From Candidatus Thiodiazotropha sp. (ex Epidulcina cf. delphinae) (GTDB taxonomy: Bacteria; Pseudomonadota; Gammaproteobacteria; Chromatiales; Chromatiaceae): DNA of 45,148 bases. The position numbers and the translations under genes were made by a program. This document shows positions 1 to 7,106 of the stretch, piece by piece. The notes beneath the pieces were generated by a model. It saw only the letters and a program-made list of their open reading frames with translations. It was not told the origin of the DNA and ran no database searches. Positions within the stretch are counted from its first letter, which is position 1. Each line of letters starts with the position of its first letter. Location: contig JAHXHR010000002.1 of NCBI GenBank assembly GCA_025656505.1, positions 1-45,148 on the forward strand, written 5' to 3'.

Positions 1-154
1 GATAACCAATCTACCAGGAGTTTTCACTGATCCAGATCTAGTAATAGTGAAAATAATCAGTGGGTTAGGGTTTATGGACGGACACTATCTAATTTACAGT
101 CTCGCTTTACTCGCCGGCCTGCTCCACTCAAGCTGGTAACGAAAATTCCACTAA

Positions 155-937
155 TTATTTATCCGTCAATTTCGCATAGAGACCGGTCACCTCGTTCATT
201 GTACTCATGATCTTATCCGTAGTGACAAATACGGTCACTGGAAGACCCCCTTGCTTTACGTCCAAGAAGAATCCCTTAACTACGTTCCACAGTCTCTGGA
301 TACGGTTTAGTTGATAGTTGATGCGCTTGGTATTCCGCTTCTCTGCACGCAGTTGTTTGAGGGCTTCATCGAACTCAGCAACCGCTTTTTCCAATTGATA
401 GACAGAGTTGTCGTCACGAAAACCCGTCTGGAAGAGCGCGTAGTATTTGGCGATACGCTGCGACAACATCCGTTGTCTGCCGGAAATGTTGACGATCTGA
501 TCTTTTTTTGTTTTCGACATACTCTCCAGCTTCAATACCACGCTGTGGCTGGTTTCCAGCAAGGTTTCACTGAGATCGAGCATCTGGACCCCATTGTCCA
601 TGCTGAAGGGCCGAATCGCGATCGTGGCATATTCATCGAACACCACATCGATGAACTCCAGTAGCTCTTGAACCCCTTTATCCGGGACTGCCTGTTTCAG
701 TTCGTTATGGCTCTTGCGAAAAAGCAACAGGCTCTCTTCCAACTGTTGTTTGGCTTTGTCGCTACGAACCCGAAGATTGAGAAAAAAGTAGGCCTTGGCG
801 ATCCTTTGCGACAACATCCGTTGCCTGCCTGACTTATCCACCAACTCCGAGAAATTGTCGACAGCATGAGCTTGAGTGAAGGAGAATACGAGAAAGATCG
901 CGGCAATAAAAAGCGAGGTTTTGTTCAGATTTGTCAT
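155..937 (-). CDS. Periplasmic PilJ N-terminal-domain protein (type IV pili methyl-accepting chemotaxis transducer N-like), tandem duplicate
   Basis: The 260-residue product begins with a Sec-type signal peptide (residues 1-25, ending AHA) and has no other obvious membrane segment, so it should be a free periplasmic protein. It carries two copies of the motif SGRQRMLSQRIAK, at about residues 36-48 and 152-164, each followed by a helical stretch. That motif is the hallmark of the PilJ/NarX-like N-terminal sensory domain normally found outside the membrane in chemotaxis transducers and nitrate sensors. Here there is no HAMP, MCP or kinase part, so it may bind a ligand and pass it to a partner. 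The duplication is visible in the DNA too. The upstream gene on the same strand is a PilZ protein, with about 300 bp between them. The family is fairly certain; ligand and partner are unknown. Confidence 0.8.
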   Translation of the reverse strand: MTNLNKTSLFIAAIFLVFSFTQAHAVDNFSELVDKSGRQRMLSQRIAKAYFFLNLRVRSDKAKQQLEESLLLFRKSHNELKQAVPDKGVQELLEFIDVVFDEYATIAIRPFSMDNGVQMLDLSETLLETSHSVVLKLESMSKTKKDQIVNISGRQRMLSQRIAKYYALFQTGFRDDNSVYQLEKAVAEFDEALKQLRAEKRNTKRINYQLNRIQRLWNVVKGFFLDVKQGGLPVTVFVTTDKIMSTMNEVTGLYAKLTDK

Positions 938-1242
938 TTCAAGCTACTCTTGAGGAGCGATGTTAACTGGAATCACTTACACATCCACTCGAAATTTGGA
1001 TGGCGCATTTCCCTTTGAGTTCAGGGGGGGAGAGTTATTTCCAATGACCCTTCTGCGGGACAACCCTACTTTAACAGGGTAGCGGTAGGCGGGCGAAAAT
1101 CTTTAGCCCTAAAGGCATGTCATAGCTGACGATTGGTTGGGAATCCCTCCTGGGGATCACTGGAAACAACCTAGCAGGGTTATCCGGAAATTACCAATAC
1201 TGTCCAGACGGTTTTCCCCTGAGGGGGAATCCTCTTGAGGCA
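938..1242. other. Intergenic region between the PilZ and PilJ-N-like genes
   Basis: About 305 bp without a credible gene. It holds the candidate sigma-28 promoter and several short stems on the minus strand, such as ACCCT/AGGGT near 1063-1081 and TTCCCC/GGGGAA near 1212-1227. The latter lacks a T tract, so a factor-independent terminator is not convincing. Nothing else is recognisable. Confidence 0.5.
1079..1105 (-). promoter_or_regulatory. Candidate sigma-28 (FliA-type) promoter
   Basis: On the minus strand the sequence reads TAAAGATT, 11 bases, ACCGCTAC. The first box matches the FliA -35 consensus TAAAGTTT at 7 of 8 positions, the spacing is the consensus 11, and the second box matches GCCGATAA at 5 of 8. 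It lies about 140 bp upstream of the PilJ-N-like gene. The match is suggestive only. Confidence 0.3.
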
Positions 1243-1911
1243 TCACCCTCGTTCCCTGGCAATACTGCCCAATACATAGGAACAGAGCATCAGTTGCTGA
1301 AAACGGTTCAGGCCACGGAACTCCAGGCCGTGAATGTAGCGTTTCTCTCCCTCCCGATCCGAAATCTCGCGGATATTGCGAATCACTCCCATAACTTTCA
1401 GAATGTCCTCGCCACCACACACCACCAAGGTATGGCGCACCTGGATAACGCTACCCACTTCTCCCAGCTTCCGCCGGTCCATGACCCGCGCCCCAGTGCT
1501 ACTGATGTCGGAAATAATGACCGGCCGCTGCTCTTCTTCCCCGGATGCCCCAGGAGACTTGATGACAATGGCTTGTATCTCCGTGGGTACACGCGGCGCA
1601 TTCCGTACTACGGCACTCTCAACATCCTCGGGGTAAGCGAGATGAAGATGAGGATAGGGCCTAGATGAGACATGCAACACTTGAGAAACGAAACCGAAGA
1701 TGTTGCTCCCCTGCAGCATGCGCACAGTAAAGGCCTGCCCGTCCCGAACGATAATGGGTTTTCCATTCTTGCGGGGGGTGGTAATCACCAGGCTCCGGCC
1801 TGGCAGAAAGCCCACCAGTGTAGCAGCATAGCGGTCCGGATTCTCACTGGGCGACGCAAACTGTAGCTGTAGCACGTCACCTATCTGTAAATGTTTGACG
1901 GTGTCAGGCAA
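1243..1911 (-). CDS. YcgR-like PilZ domain c-di-GMP-binding protein
   Basis: A 222-residue soluble protein in two parts. Residues 1-100 look like the YcgR-type N-terminal barrel (GDVLQLQF, then VGFLPGRSLVITTP and GQAFTVRMLQG). The second half is a PilZ domain with the arginine region RNAPRVPTEI near residue 104 and the DxSxxG signature in ISDISSTGARV near 134. In this family the two motifs together bind cyclic di-GMP and the protein acts as a flagellar brake or similar motility effector. The start ATG is followed directly by the N-terminal domain. The 5' end of the gene lies only 16 bp from an inserted family A repeat, so its native promoter may be displaced or supplied by the repeat. The c-di-GMP role is inferred from the family. 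Confidence 0.85.
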   Translation of the reverse strand: MPDTVKHLQIGDVLQLQFASPSENPDRYAATLVGFLPGRSLVITTPRKNGKPIIVRDGQAFTVRMLQGSNIFGFVSQVLHVSSRPYPHLHLAYPEDVESAVVRNAPRVPTEIQAIVIKSPGASGEEEQRPVIISDISSTGARVMDRRKLGEVGSVIQVRHTLVVCGGEDILKVMGVIRNIREISDREGEKRYIHGLEFRGLNRFQQLMLCSYVLGSIARERG

Positions 1912-1927
1912 AACCCCACTCCATAAT

Positions 1928-2167
1928 CCTAAAAACCGCAGTTGGACAGGGTGAAGTGTGCGCTTGCGGCGGTGCAGGGCAAGGCGCCACGACGCGGAAT
2001 AGTCATGCTATTCCAAGGCGTTGCAACGCAGCCGCCATGCGCCGCCGCAAGCGTGCAATTCACCCCGTAGCATGGTTCACCCGGCAGGTGGATAGGCAAA
2101 TCGAAGTCGATAGTTTGCATATCAGTAGTTTAGTATCAGGATGGAGCGGTCAACTGCGGTTTTTAGG
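1928..2167 (-). repeat. Family A inverted-repeat element, copy A1 (MITE-like)
   Basis: A 240-bp element bounded by CCTAAAAACCGCAGTTG and its inverse CAACTGCGGTTTTTAGG (the right end reads GTCAACTGCGG). It is flanked on both sides by the direct repeat ATAAT (1923-1927 and 2168-2172), as expected for a 5-bp target duplication. Inside are a long imperfect palindrome around GGAATAG-TCATG-CTATTCC and a unique arm. It is inverted relative to copies A2 and A3 and lacks about 49 bp they have. No transposase is encoded. Confidence 0.88.
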
Positions 2168-2271
2168 ATAATCGGATAGCGTTGTCATATGATGATGCGA
2201 ATTTTCTTTTGTTAACACAAGGCACTGTTATGATTAACCTATCACCTGAGCAAATCATTATCACCTAAACA

Positions 2272-2991
2272 ATGATTTTCCTGCTTGACGACGACCCCAG
2301 TACCCCGTTTCCGGATGTCTCCCTGGCCGAGAGAGAACCGGACGGATTGCTTGCAGTGGGAGGAGACCTCACTCCACAACGGCTGATTCATGCCTATCGA
2401 CAGGGTATCTTCCCCTGGTTCACTGACGGTGAACCGATCCTCTGGTGGTCACCGGATCCACGTACCGTCCTCTACCCGAAATACATCAGGATCAGTCGCA
2501 GTTTACGCAAAACCCTGCGAAAAACGGTCTATCGGGTATCATTCGATCACGATTTCGAGGGTGTTATTCAGGGTTGCGCCGCTCCCAGAGATAAATCCCC
2601 GGGCACTTGGCTCGTACCAGAGATGATCGAAGCCTATCGTCAACAGCACCTGATGGGGATGGCCCATTCGGTCGAGGTCTGGCAGGATAACGATCTGATT
2701 GGCGGACTCTACGGTATGGCCGTCGGCGGCGTCTTCTTCGGCGAATCGATGTTCAGCCGGGAGTCGGACAGCTCCAAAATTGCACTAGTGCATCTCAGCA
2801 GAAAGCTGGCAGACTGGGGATTCAGCATGATCGACTGTCAAGTCTATACAAAACACCTGGCGAGCCTGGGGGCGGAAGAGATTCCACGGACGACCTTTTG
2901 CAGCAATCTCGAGCAGTGGACCCGGTTGCCGGGACGGCCGGGCAGTTGGTCGAGCGAAGGCAAGGTCTACCCCGAAACTGAACGATGTTGA
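2272..2991 (+). CDS. aat: Leucyl/phenylalanyl-tRNA--protein transferase
   Basis: The 239-residue product is a full-length Aat enzyme, which moves leucine or phenylalanine from its tRNA to proteins with N-terminal lysine or arginine, marking them for ClpS/ClpAP degradation in the cytoplasm. Family landmarks are the FPWF followed by ILWWSPDPRTVL block (about residues 44-65) and GGLYGMAVGGVFFGESMF (about 143-160), then DCQ. The next gene, bpt, overlaps it by 7 bp, so the two N-degron transferases are cotranscribed and probably translationally coupled. The upstream 100 bp follow directly after repeat A1. ClpS and ClpA are not in the window. Confidence 0.96.
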   Translation: MIFLLDDDPSTPFPDVSLAEREPDGLLAVGGDLTPQRLIHAYRQGIFPWFTDGEPILWWSPDPRTVLYPKYIRISRSLRKTLRKTVYRVSFDHDFEGVIQGCAAPRDKSPGTWLVPEMIEAYRQQHLMGMAHSVEVWQDNDLIGGLYGMAVGGVFFGESMFSRESDSSKIALVHLSRKLADWGFSMIDCQVYTKHLASLGAEEIPRTTFCSNLEQWTRLPGRPGSWSSEGKVYPETERC

Positions 2992-3749
2992 ACGATCCCG
3001 GCTTCGAACAAGAAGGGAGCTATGCGCTCTATATGAGCCCGGTTTACGACTGCTCCTATCTACCTGGGCAAGAGGCCCGCAATCTGTTTCTCGACCCCGC
3101 AGCCAAAGTCACCCCGGAACTCTATCAGCAACTGATCAGTCGGGGGTTCCGCCGCAGTGGTTGCTATCTTTACCAACCCGCTTGCCCACACTGCAATAGC
3201 TGCATTTCATTGCGTATTCCGACAAAGGATTTCAAAGCATCCCGCAGCCAGCGACGCAATTGGAAACGCAACCTAGACCTCTATCAGGTAGAGCCGGGGC
3301 CTGCCGGATTCAATGACGAACATTATCATCTCTACAAGCTCTATCTGTTGCAGCGTCACCCGAACGGTGCTATGGCTTGTAACAGCCCGGGACAATATTC
3401 CCAATTCCTCACCTGTGACTGGGCAAAGACTCAGTTCATCGAATTCCGCAAAGGGGGAAAACTGGCTGCGGTGGCGGTCAGCGATCTACTGCCGAACGGC
3501 ACATCCTCGGTATATACATTCTACGATCCGTCGATGGGACATGAAGGCCTGGGTGTCTTTGCCTTGTTGTGGCAGATCCACCACACCCACGAACTGGGGA
3601 TGGAGTGGATCTATCCCGGATTCTGGATCGAGGCCTGCGAGAAGATGAACTATAAGTCCCGTTTCCGTCCCTTCGAGGCATGGACGGGACAGCAATGGAT
3701 CAGCCATACCAGGCTGAAAGATCCGAACAGTCGCATCCAAATCACATAA
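2985..3749 (+). CDS. bpt: Aspartate/glutamate leucyltransferase (arginyl-tRNA-protein transferase family)
   Basis: A 254-residue Bpt protein. In bacteria this family transfers leucine from Leu-tRNA to N-terminal Asp or Glu, turning a secondary destabilising residue into a primary one read by ClpS. The N-terminal cysteine cluster CPHCNSCISLR (about residues 66-76), shared with eukaryotic ATE enzymes, and the C-terminal EKMNYKSRFRPFEAW signature are both intact. The ATG overlaps the end of aat (ATGTTGA). Length matches the family norm. E. coli lacks this gene, so the organism has the wider N-degron pathway found in many other proteobacteria. Confidence 0.96.
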   Translation: MLNDPGFEQEGSYALYMSPVYDCSYLPGQEARNLFLDPAAKVTPELYQQLISRGFRRSGCYLYQPACPHCNSCISLRIPTKDFKASRSQRRNWKRNLDLYQVEPGPAGFNDEHYHLYKLYLLQRHPNGAMACNSPGQYSQFLTCDWAKTQFIEFRKGGKLAAVAVSDLLPNGTSSVYTFYDPSMGHEGLGVFALLWQIHHTHELGMEWIYPGFWIEACEKMNYKSRFRPFEAWTGQQWISHTRLKDPNSRIQIT

Positions 3750-3868
3750 ATGCCTCGTGAGCTTAAACTGGATTCAAGCAGCGATCACCGCCGGTTTCAA
3801 AGCGGACTCATATTCCGCCGGCAACATAGGCCGTCCCGTACGGATATAACAAACCAAACCGGCTTTAA

Positions 3869-4157
3869 CCTAAAAACCGCAGTTAACCGCTCCATTCTGA
3901 TACTAGCCTACTGATAGGCAAACGATTAACTTCGATTTGCCTATTCACCGGTCGGGTGAACCACGCTACGGGGCGAATGGCACGCTTGCGGTGGCGCATG
4001 GCTGCGTTGCAACGCCTTGGAATAGCATGACGATTCCGCGTTGTTGCGCGCCGTGCAGGGATGCACAAGTGTCGCAAGCACAGGGATGTGCAGGAGCGAC
4101 CCTTGCCCTGCACCCCCGCAAGCGCACACTTCACCCCGTCCAACTGCGGTTTTTAGG
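3869..4157 (+). repeat. Family A inverted-repeat element, copy A2
   Basis: A 289-bp element with CCTAAAAACCGCAGTT at the left and CAACTGCGGTTTTTAGG at the right, flanked by the perfect 5-bp direct repeat TTTAA (3864-3868 and 4158-4162). It is close to copy A3 over its full length by eye. The core reads TTGGAATAG-CATGA-CGATTCC, with one substitution breaking the palindrome that A1 and A3 keep. The short ORFs in it on both strands are artefacts of the repeat. Confidence 0.9.
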
Positions 4158-4291
4158 TTTAAGAAAACGAGGGAAGGAAATGCCCCTTAACTGACATCTC
4201 ATGGCGATCGACTGTATGCAAGCATAGGCCTACCCTGATTTTCGATCCTGCCACTGGTTACAGCACCTCCCATAACGATGCAGCTTTTAGG

Positions 4292-4522
4292 TTGAAGGCA
4301 TTGGAGCAAAGGCCGGATACGTTACTGAAATGGAAGAACCTCAATGATACGCTGAAGGAAGTGATCAAAAAGGTCCGAAGGCAAAAGGAACATATACTGA
4401 CCTTCGTCAAACATGAAGGCGCCCCCCACCACCACAACTACGGCGAATACATCATAAAGAAGGGTGTTGTGAAGCGGAAGATGTCCGGTGGCAGCATGGG
4501 TTGCTCACCAGCCTACAAATGA
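4292..4522 (+). pseudogene. C-terminal remnant of an IS66-like transposase
   Basis: The 76-codon ORF ends with a sequence resembling the C-terminus of IS66-type transposases: LTFVKHEGAPHHHNYGEY followed by IIKKGVVKRKMSGGSM, corresponding to the family pattern of a helix, a Glu in an N-x-x-E context, and R-K-x-S-G-G. No matching N-terminal or catalytic Asp regions lie upstream, and the reading frame diverges after GGSM. It is a decayed fragment. The frame appears open slightly upstream of the listed ATG, so the start is not a true start codon. Confidence 0.6.
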
Positions 4523-4908
4523 ACCATGTGTCGGTTATCTTTACACACGATTCCCTGTTGTTGTGGGAATAAATCTATTTTTTCTCCCGCGCTTCCACGA
4601 TGGCCAATCTTCTCTTCCCGCAGGCATGGAAAAAGTAGTGGTTCGGGATGAATGAATTTCCCTGCGAACCGATAGATGTGACGCCTTTCCCAAACGCCCT
4701 GTATAGGGGGGTGTCGATAAGTCTTATACAAGGGTGAACGGGAAGCTCATTCGGCCTGCGCGCATAGCCTGCGAACGGCTATTAAACGCTATGAAACAGT
4801 CCGTTAATCAGCGCCGGATGAAAATACCGAAATGGTGGCATGTGGATTGCCTCTTATCTTTTACGCCAATAACCATTATCGGAGCCGTTAAAGATAAAGC
4901 ATCTTAGT
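4523..4908. other. Relic intergenic region, no gene recognised
   Basis: About 385 bp between the transposase remnant and element B. A short ORF at 4818-4907 (29 codons, starting MKIPKWWHVD) stops just before element B, and a minus-strand ORF at 4513-4731 has no recognisable family. I see no support for either being expressed. Confidence 0.4.
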
Positions 4909-5160
4909 AACTCAAGTTTCGGAGTTCATATTTACATACGAATTCCCTCTAACAGTATGAGATAAATATGAATAATTATGATCTCTACTCTAAAAACACT
5001 GTGTTTTTATGTCAACAATGAATTTGCAGATATTTTGCTTGTGTGTTGGTTTCCCGGCACATTTACGAACACTTGCATATGGCTCCAAATAACGGGTTAC
5101 CGTGCGAAATGCTTAGAAAGCAGTACTTTTTTGCAAATTTTGAACTCCGAAACTTGAGTT
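4909..5160. repeat. Family B inverted-repeat element
   Basis: A 252-bp AT-rich element with perfect 19-bp terminal inverted repeats: AACTCAAGTTTCGGAGTTC at the left (4909-4927) and its exact complement at 5142-5160. The direct flanks share AGT on both sides, a possible 3-bp target duplication. Inside is the palindrome AAAAACAC-T-GTGTTTTT (4992-5008). No coding sequence. A solo copy of the same end lies just after gltA at 31400. Confidence 0.8.
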
Positions 5161-5175
5161 AGTAAATATAGTCCG

Positions 5176-5604
5176 ATGTTACTTCTTCTCAGTTTAGCGT
5201 CGCCTGGATGTCTCGCCGTTGCCATCAATGAGGTGGCATGAGTGAATTCGGTGCTTGGCTCACCGGTCGTTTCCTATGCCGTCAAGACCGAGAATGTGGA
5301 TTATTTCTCGACGGATGCAGCAAATGTCTTCGCCTTTCTGCTGCAGTCGACTGAGCCCGATTATTATCTGATAAAAAATGCGCGAAGAATTGCGCTGTTT
5401 CAGAACGTCGCCTCTTTGGATTGGGGAGTGTTCGATGCGACGCTTCTGTCCGGTGCTATGAACCCGCCATCCGGTGGCTTTCAGATCAGCCATGTTACGG
5501 AATTGTCGGTGAGTGCTTCAATTCCTGAACCTTCGACCCTGGCGATGATGGGGATAAGTCTGATTGGACTGGGGTTTCGCGGGCGGAAGAAAGTGTTTAG
5601 CTGA
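5176..5604 (+). pseudogene. PEP-CTERM sorting-domain protein interrupted by an in-frame TGA
   Basis: The C-terminus has a PEP-CTERM signal: PEPSTLAMMGISLIGLGFRG followed by RKK. Proteins with this tail are exported and processed by an exosortase. The ORF track starts at a GTG (5242), but the same frame is open upstream from ATG 5176, giving a hydrophobic signal-like start (MLLLLSLASPGCLAVA), and only a single TGA at 5239-5241 separates the two parts. The gene therefore looks like an export protein with one nonsense codon, or a shortened relic, since element B ends 15 bp before the ATG. The mature part (about 85 residues) is short for the family. No exosortase is in the window. An efficient terminator follows. 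Confidence 0.65.
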
Positions 5605-5640
5605 TTATCATCTGTGGCGTTGAAGGGTGACGAGTTGAAC

Positions 5641-5666
5641 AACCGGCGCTTGCGCCGGTTTTTTCT
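5641..5666 (+). terminator. Rho-independent terminator after the PEP-CTERM gene
   Basis: AACCGGCGC-TT-GCGCCGGTT forms a 9-bp GC-rich stem followed directly by a run of T. It lies 37 bp after the stop codon. Confidence 0.85.
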
Positions 5667-5693
5667 GGTGACGCCCTTGTCAGCGCCTATGAA

Positions 5694-5809
5694 CCTAGAA
5701 TCCTCAGTTGACCACTATGCACACGACTCATCATTTTGAAAACACGGGTTTTCTCCGTATTGGGAATACTCACCTGGCGGGTGAGCAGCATTCAACTGAG
5801 GATTCTAGG
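5694..5809. repeat. Family D inverted-repeat element (A-like ends)
   Basis: A 116-bp element with ends CCTAGAATCCTCAGTTGA and TCAACTGAGGATTCTAGG. The left end CCTAGAATCCTCAGTTGACC matches the family A end at 17 of 20 positions. The flanks are ATGAA and TTGAA, a 4-of-5 match consistent with an aged target duplication. The interior has TTTTGAAAACACGGGTTTTC-type small stems and no gene. Confidence 0.75.
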
Positions 5810-5888
5810 TTGAATGTGCAAGGTGCGTCAGCGCAAGAAAAATCGTCTTGTTTCAAGACGGCTGCCGGAACAGTCTATTCCATGGCTT

Positions 5889-7106
5889 TTAATGCCTCGC
5901 CTCGATAGCGATCCCTTCGGCTATCTTGTCGCTGGGATGGACCAGGATGTGCTCTCCGGCGGTGACGCCGCTGAGGATCTCCGCCTCCAGGCCGGTGCGC
6001 CTGCCGATCTTTACCTGGCGTTGCCGGGCCTTGTCCTGCTGCTCCACGAACACCGCCCAATCCTCCCCATCCCGGAACAGGGCGGTGAGGGGCAGCTTGA
6101 GCACCTCATCGCCCTGCCAGAGGACGATCCGCACATCGACCTGATAGCCGTGGGCGATGCGCGACCACTGGGCCTTGGGGCTGGTGAAGTCGATAATCAC
6201 ATTCACCCGCTGCTCTTCGATGCCCAGGGCCGAGACCTTAGTGAAACCAAAGGGCTCCACCCGGCGCACGCTGCCTGACAGGGCTGCCCGGCCGCCCCAG
6301 TTTTCGATGATCACGCTTTGGCCCGGCTCCACCTTGACCGCATCGGAGGAGAGCAGGTCGGCGACGATCTCCAGTTCGCCGGGGTCGCCGATCTCTACCA
6401 GTGGCTCGCCGGCGCTCACCACCCCTTCGCTCTTGTGCAGGATCTTAAGGATGCGTCCGTTCACCGGTGAGTGGATGGCCACGCACTGGCAGTCATCCGA
6501 CGGTTGCCGCGATGCGGCGGGCGAGATCAGTTCGGCCCGCGCCCGTTCCAGCTCGGCCTGGCGCGCTTGACGGGTGGCGAGGGCGGTCTCCAGCGCCGCC
6601 TGGCGGGTCTGCTGGGTGCGTTCGGCCGACTCCAGCTCCCGGGCGGAGATCACCGCCTCCTTACGCAGGCTTTGGGCGCGCTTCAGTTCGCTGAGGGCGA
6701 ACGCCAGCTCCACGTTGGCCTCTTTGACGGTGGCCTCGGCCAGTATCCGGTTGGCCTCGGCGGCGCGGATGTCGGCCCGGGCCTGGGCCTCGCTGCGGGG
6801 GTCGAGCAGGGTCGGGGCGATGGGTTCGATCTCTGCCAGCAGGGTCTCGTTGGCTATCACCGCATCCCCCACCTCGGCATCGATGCGCATCGCCCGGCCG
6901 CTGATCGGCGCTGACAGGACGAATACATCCCGCACCCGGGTCTCTCCCTCCTCATCGACGGTCACCACCAGCTCGCCCGGCGTCAGCGTCAACAGATCCA
7001 CCGCGATCGGCTTGGGGATGAAGGCCCAGATCAGGGCGCCCAGCAGGATCAGGCTCAACAGGCTCCAGAGCAGGATGCGTTTCCAATGTGCATTCATGGC
7101 GTTCAC
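5889..7106 (-). CDS. Periplasmic adaptor (HlyD/MacA-like membrane fusion protein) of an ABC exporter
   Basis: The 405-residue protein has one N-terminal membrane anchor (about residues 10-31, LLWSLLSLILLGALIWAF), then a beta-barrel/lipoyl half-motif (VFVLSAPISGRAMRIDAEVGDAV, about 60-83), a long alpha-helical hairpin rich in Ala, Glu and Arg (about 105-195), the second lipoyl half (CVAIHSPVNGRILKI, about 207-221) and C-terminal barrels. This is the layout of adaptors that bridge an inner-membrane transporter and an outer-membrane channel. Its ATG overlaps the permease stop by 4 bp (ATGA), and the ATPase gene precedes both. No TolC-like gene is nearby, so the outer channel would be shared. The substrate cannot be told from sequence. 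Confidence 0.88.
   Translation of the reverse strand: MNAMNAHWKRILLWSLLSLILLGALIWAFIPKPIAVDLLTLTPGELVVTVDEEGETRVRDVFVLSAPISGRAMRIDAEVGDAVIANETLLAEIEPIAPTLLDPRSEAQARADIRAAEANRILAEATVKEANVELAFALSELKRAQSLRKEAVISARELESAERTQQTRQAALETALATRQARQAELERARAELISPAASRQPSDDCQCVAIHSPVNGRILKILHKSEGVVSAGEPLVEIGDPGELEIVADLLSSDAVKVEPGQSVIIENWGGRAALSGSVRRVEPFGFTKVSALGIEEQRVNVIIDFTSPKAQWSRIAHGYQVDVRIVLWQGDEVLKLPLTALFRDGEDWAVFVEQQDKARQRQVKIGRRTGLEAEILSGVTAGEHILVHPSDKIAEGIAIEARH

Noticed and set aside
3883-4194. Several ORFs of 60-100 codons inside family A elements (also 1929-2171 and 17549-17947)
   Set aside because: They occur on both strands, are not conserved between copies with indels, and are produced by the palindromic repeat.
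4513-4731. 72-residue minus-strand ORF and the 29-codon plus-strand ORF at 4818-4907
   Set aside because: Neither has a ribosome-binding site or recognisable family; they lie in relic DNA next to element B.
5239-5241. TGA in the PEP-CTERM gene read as selenocysteine
   Set aside because: There is no reason for a selenoprotein here, no SECIS-like hairpin was evident after the codon, and the family does not use selenocysteine.
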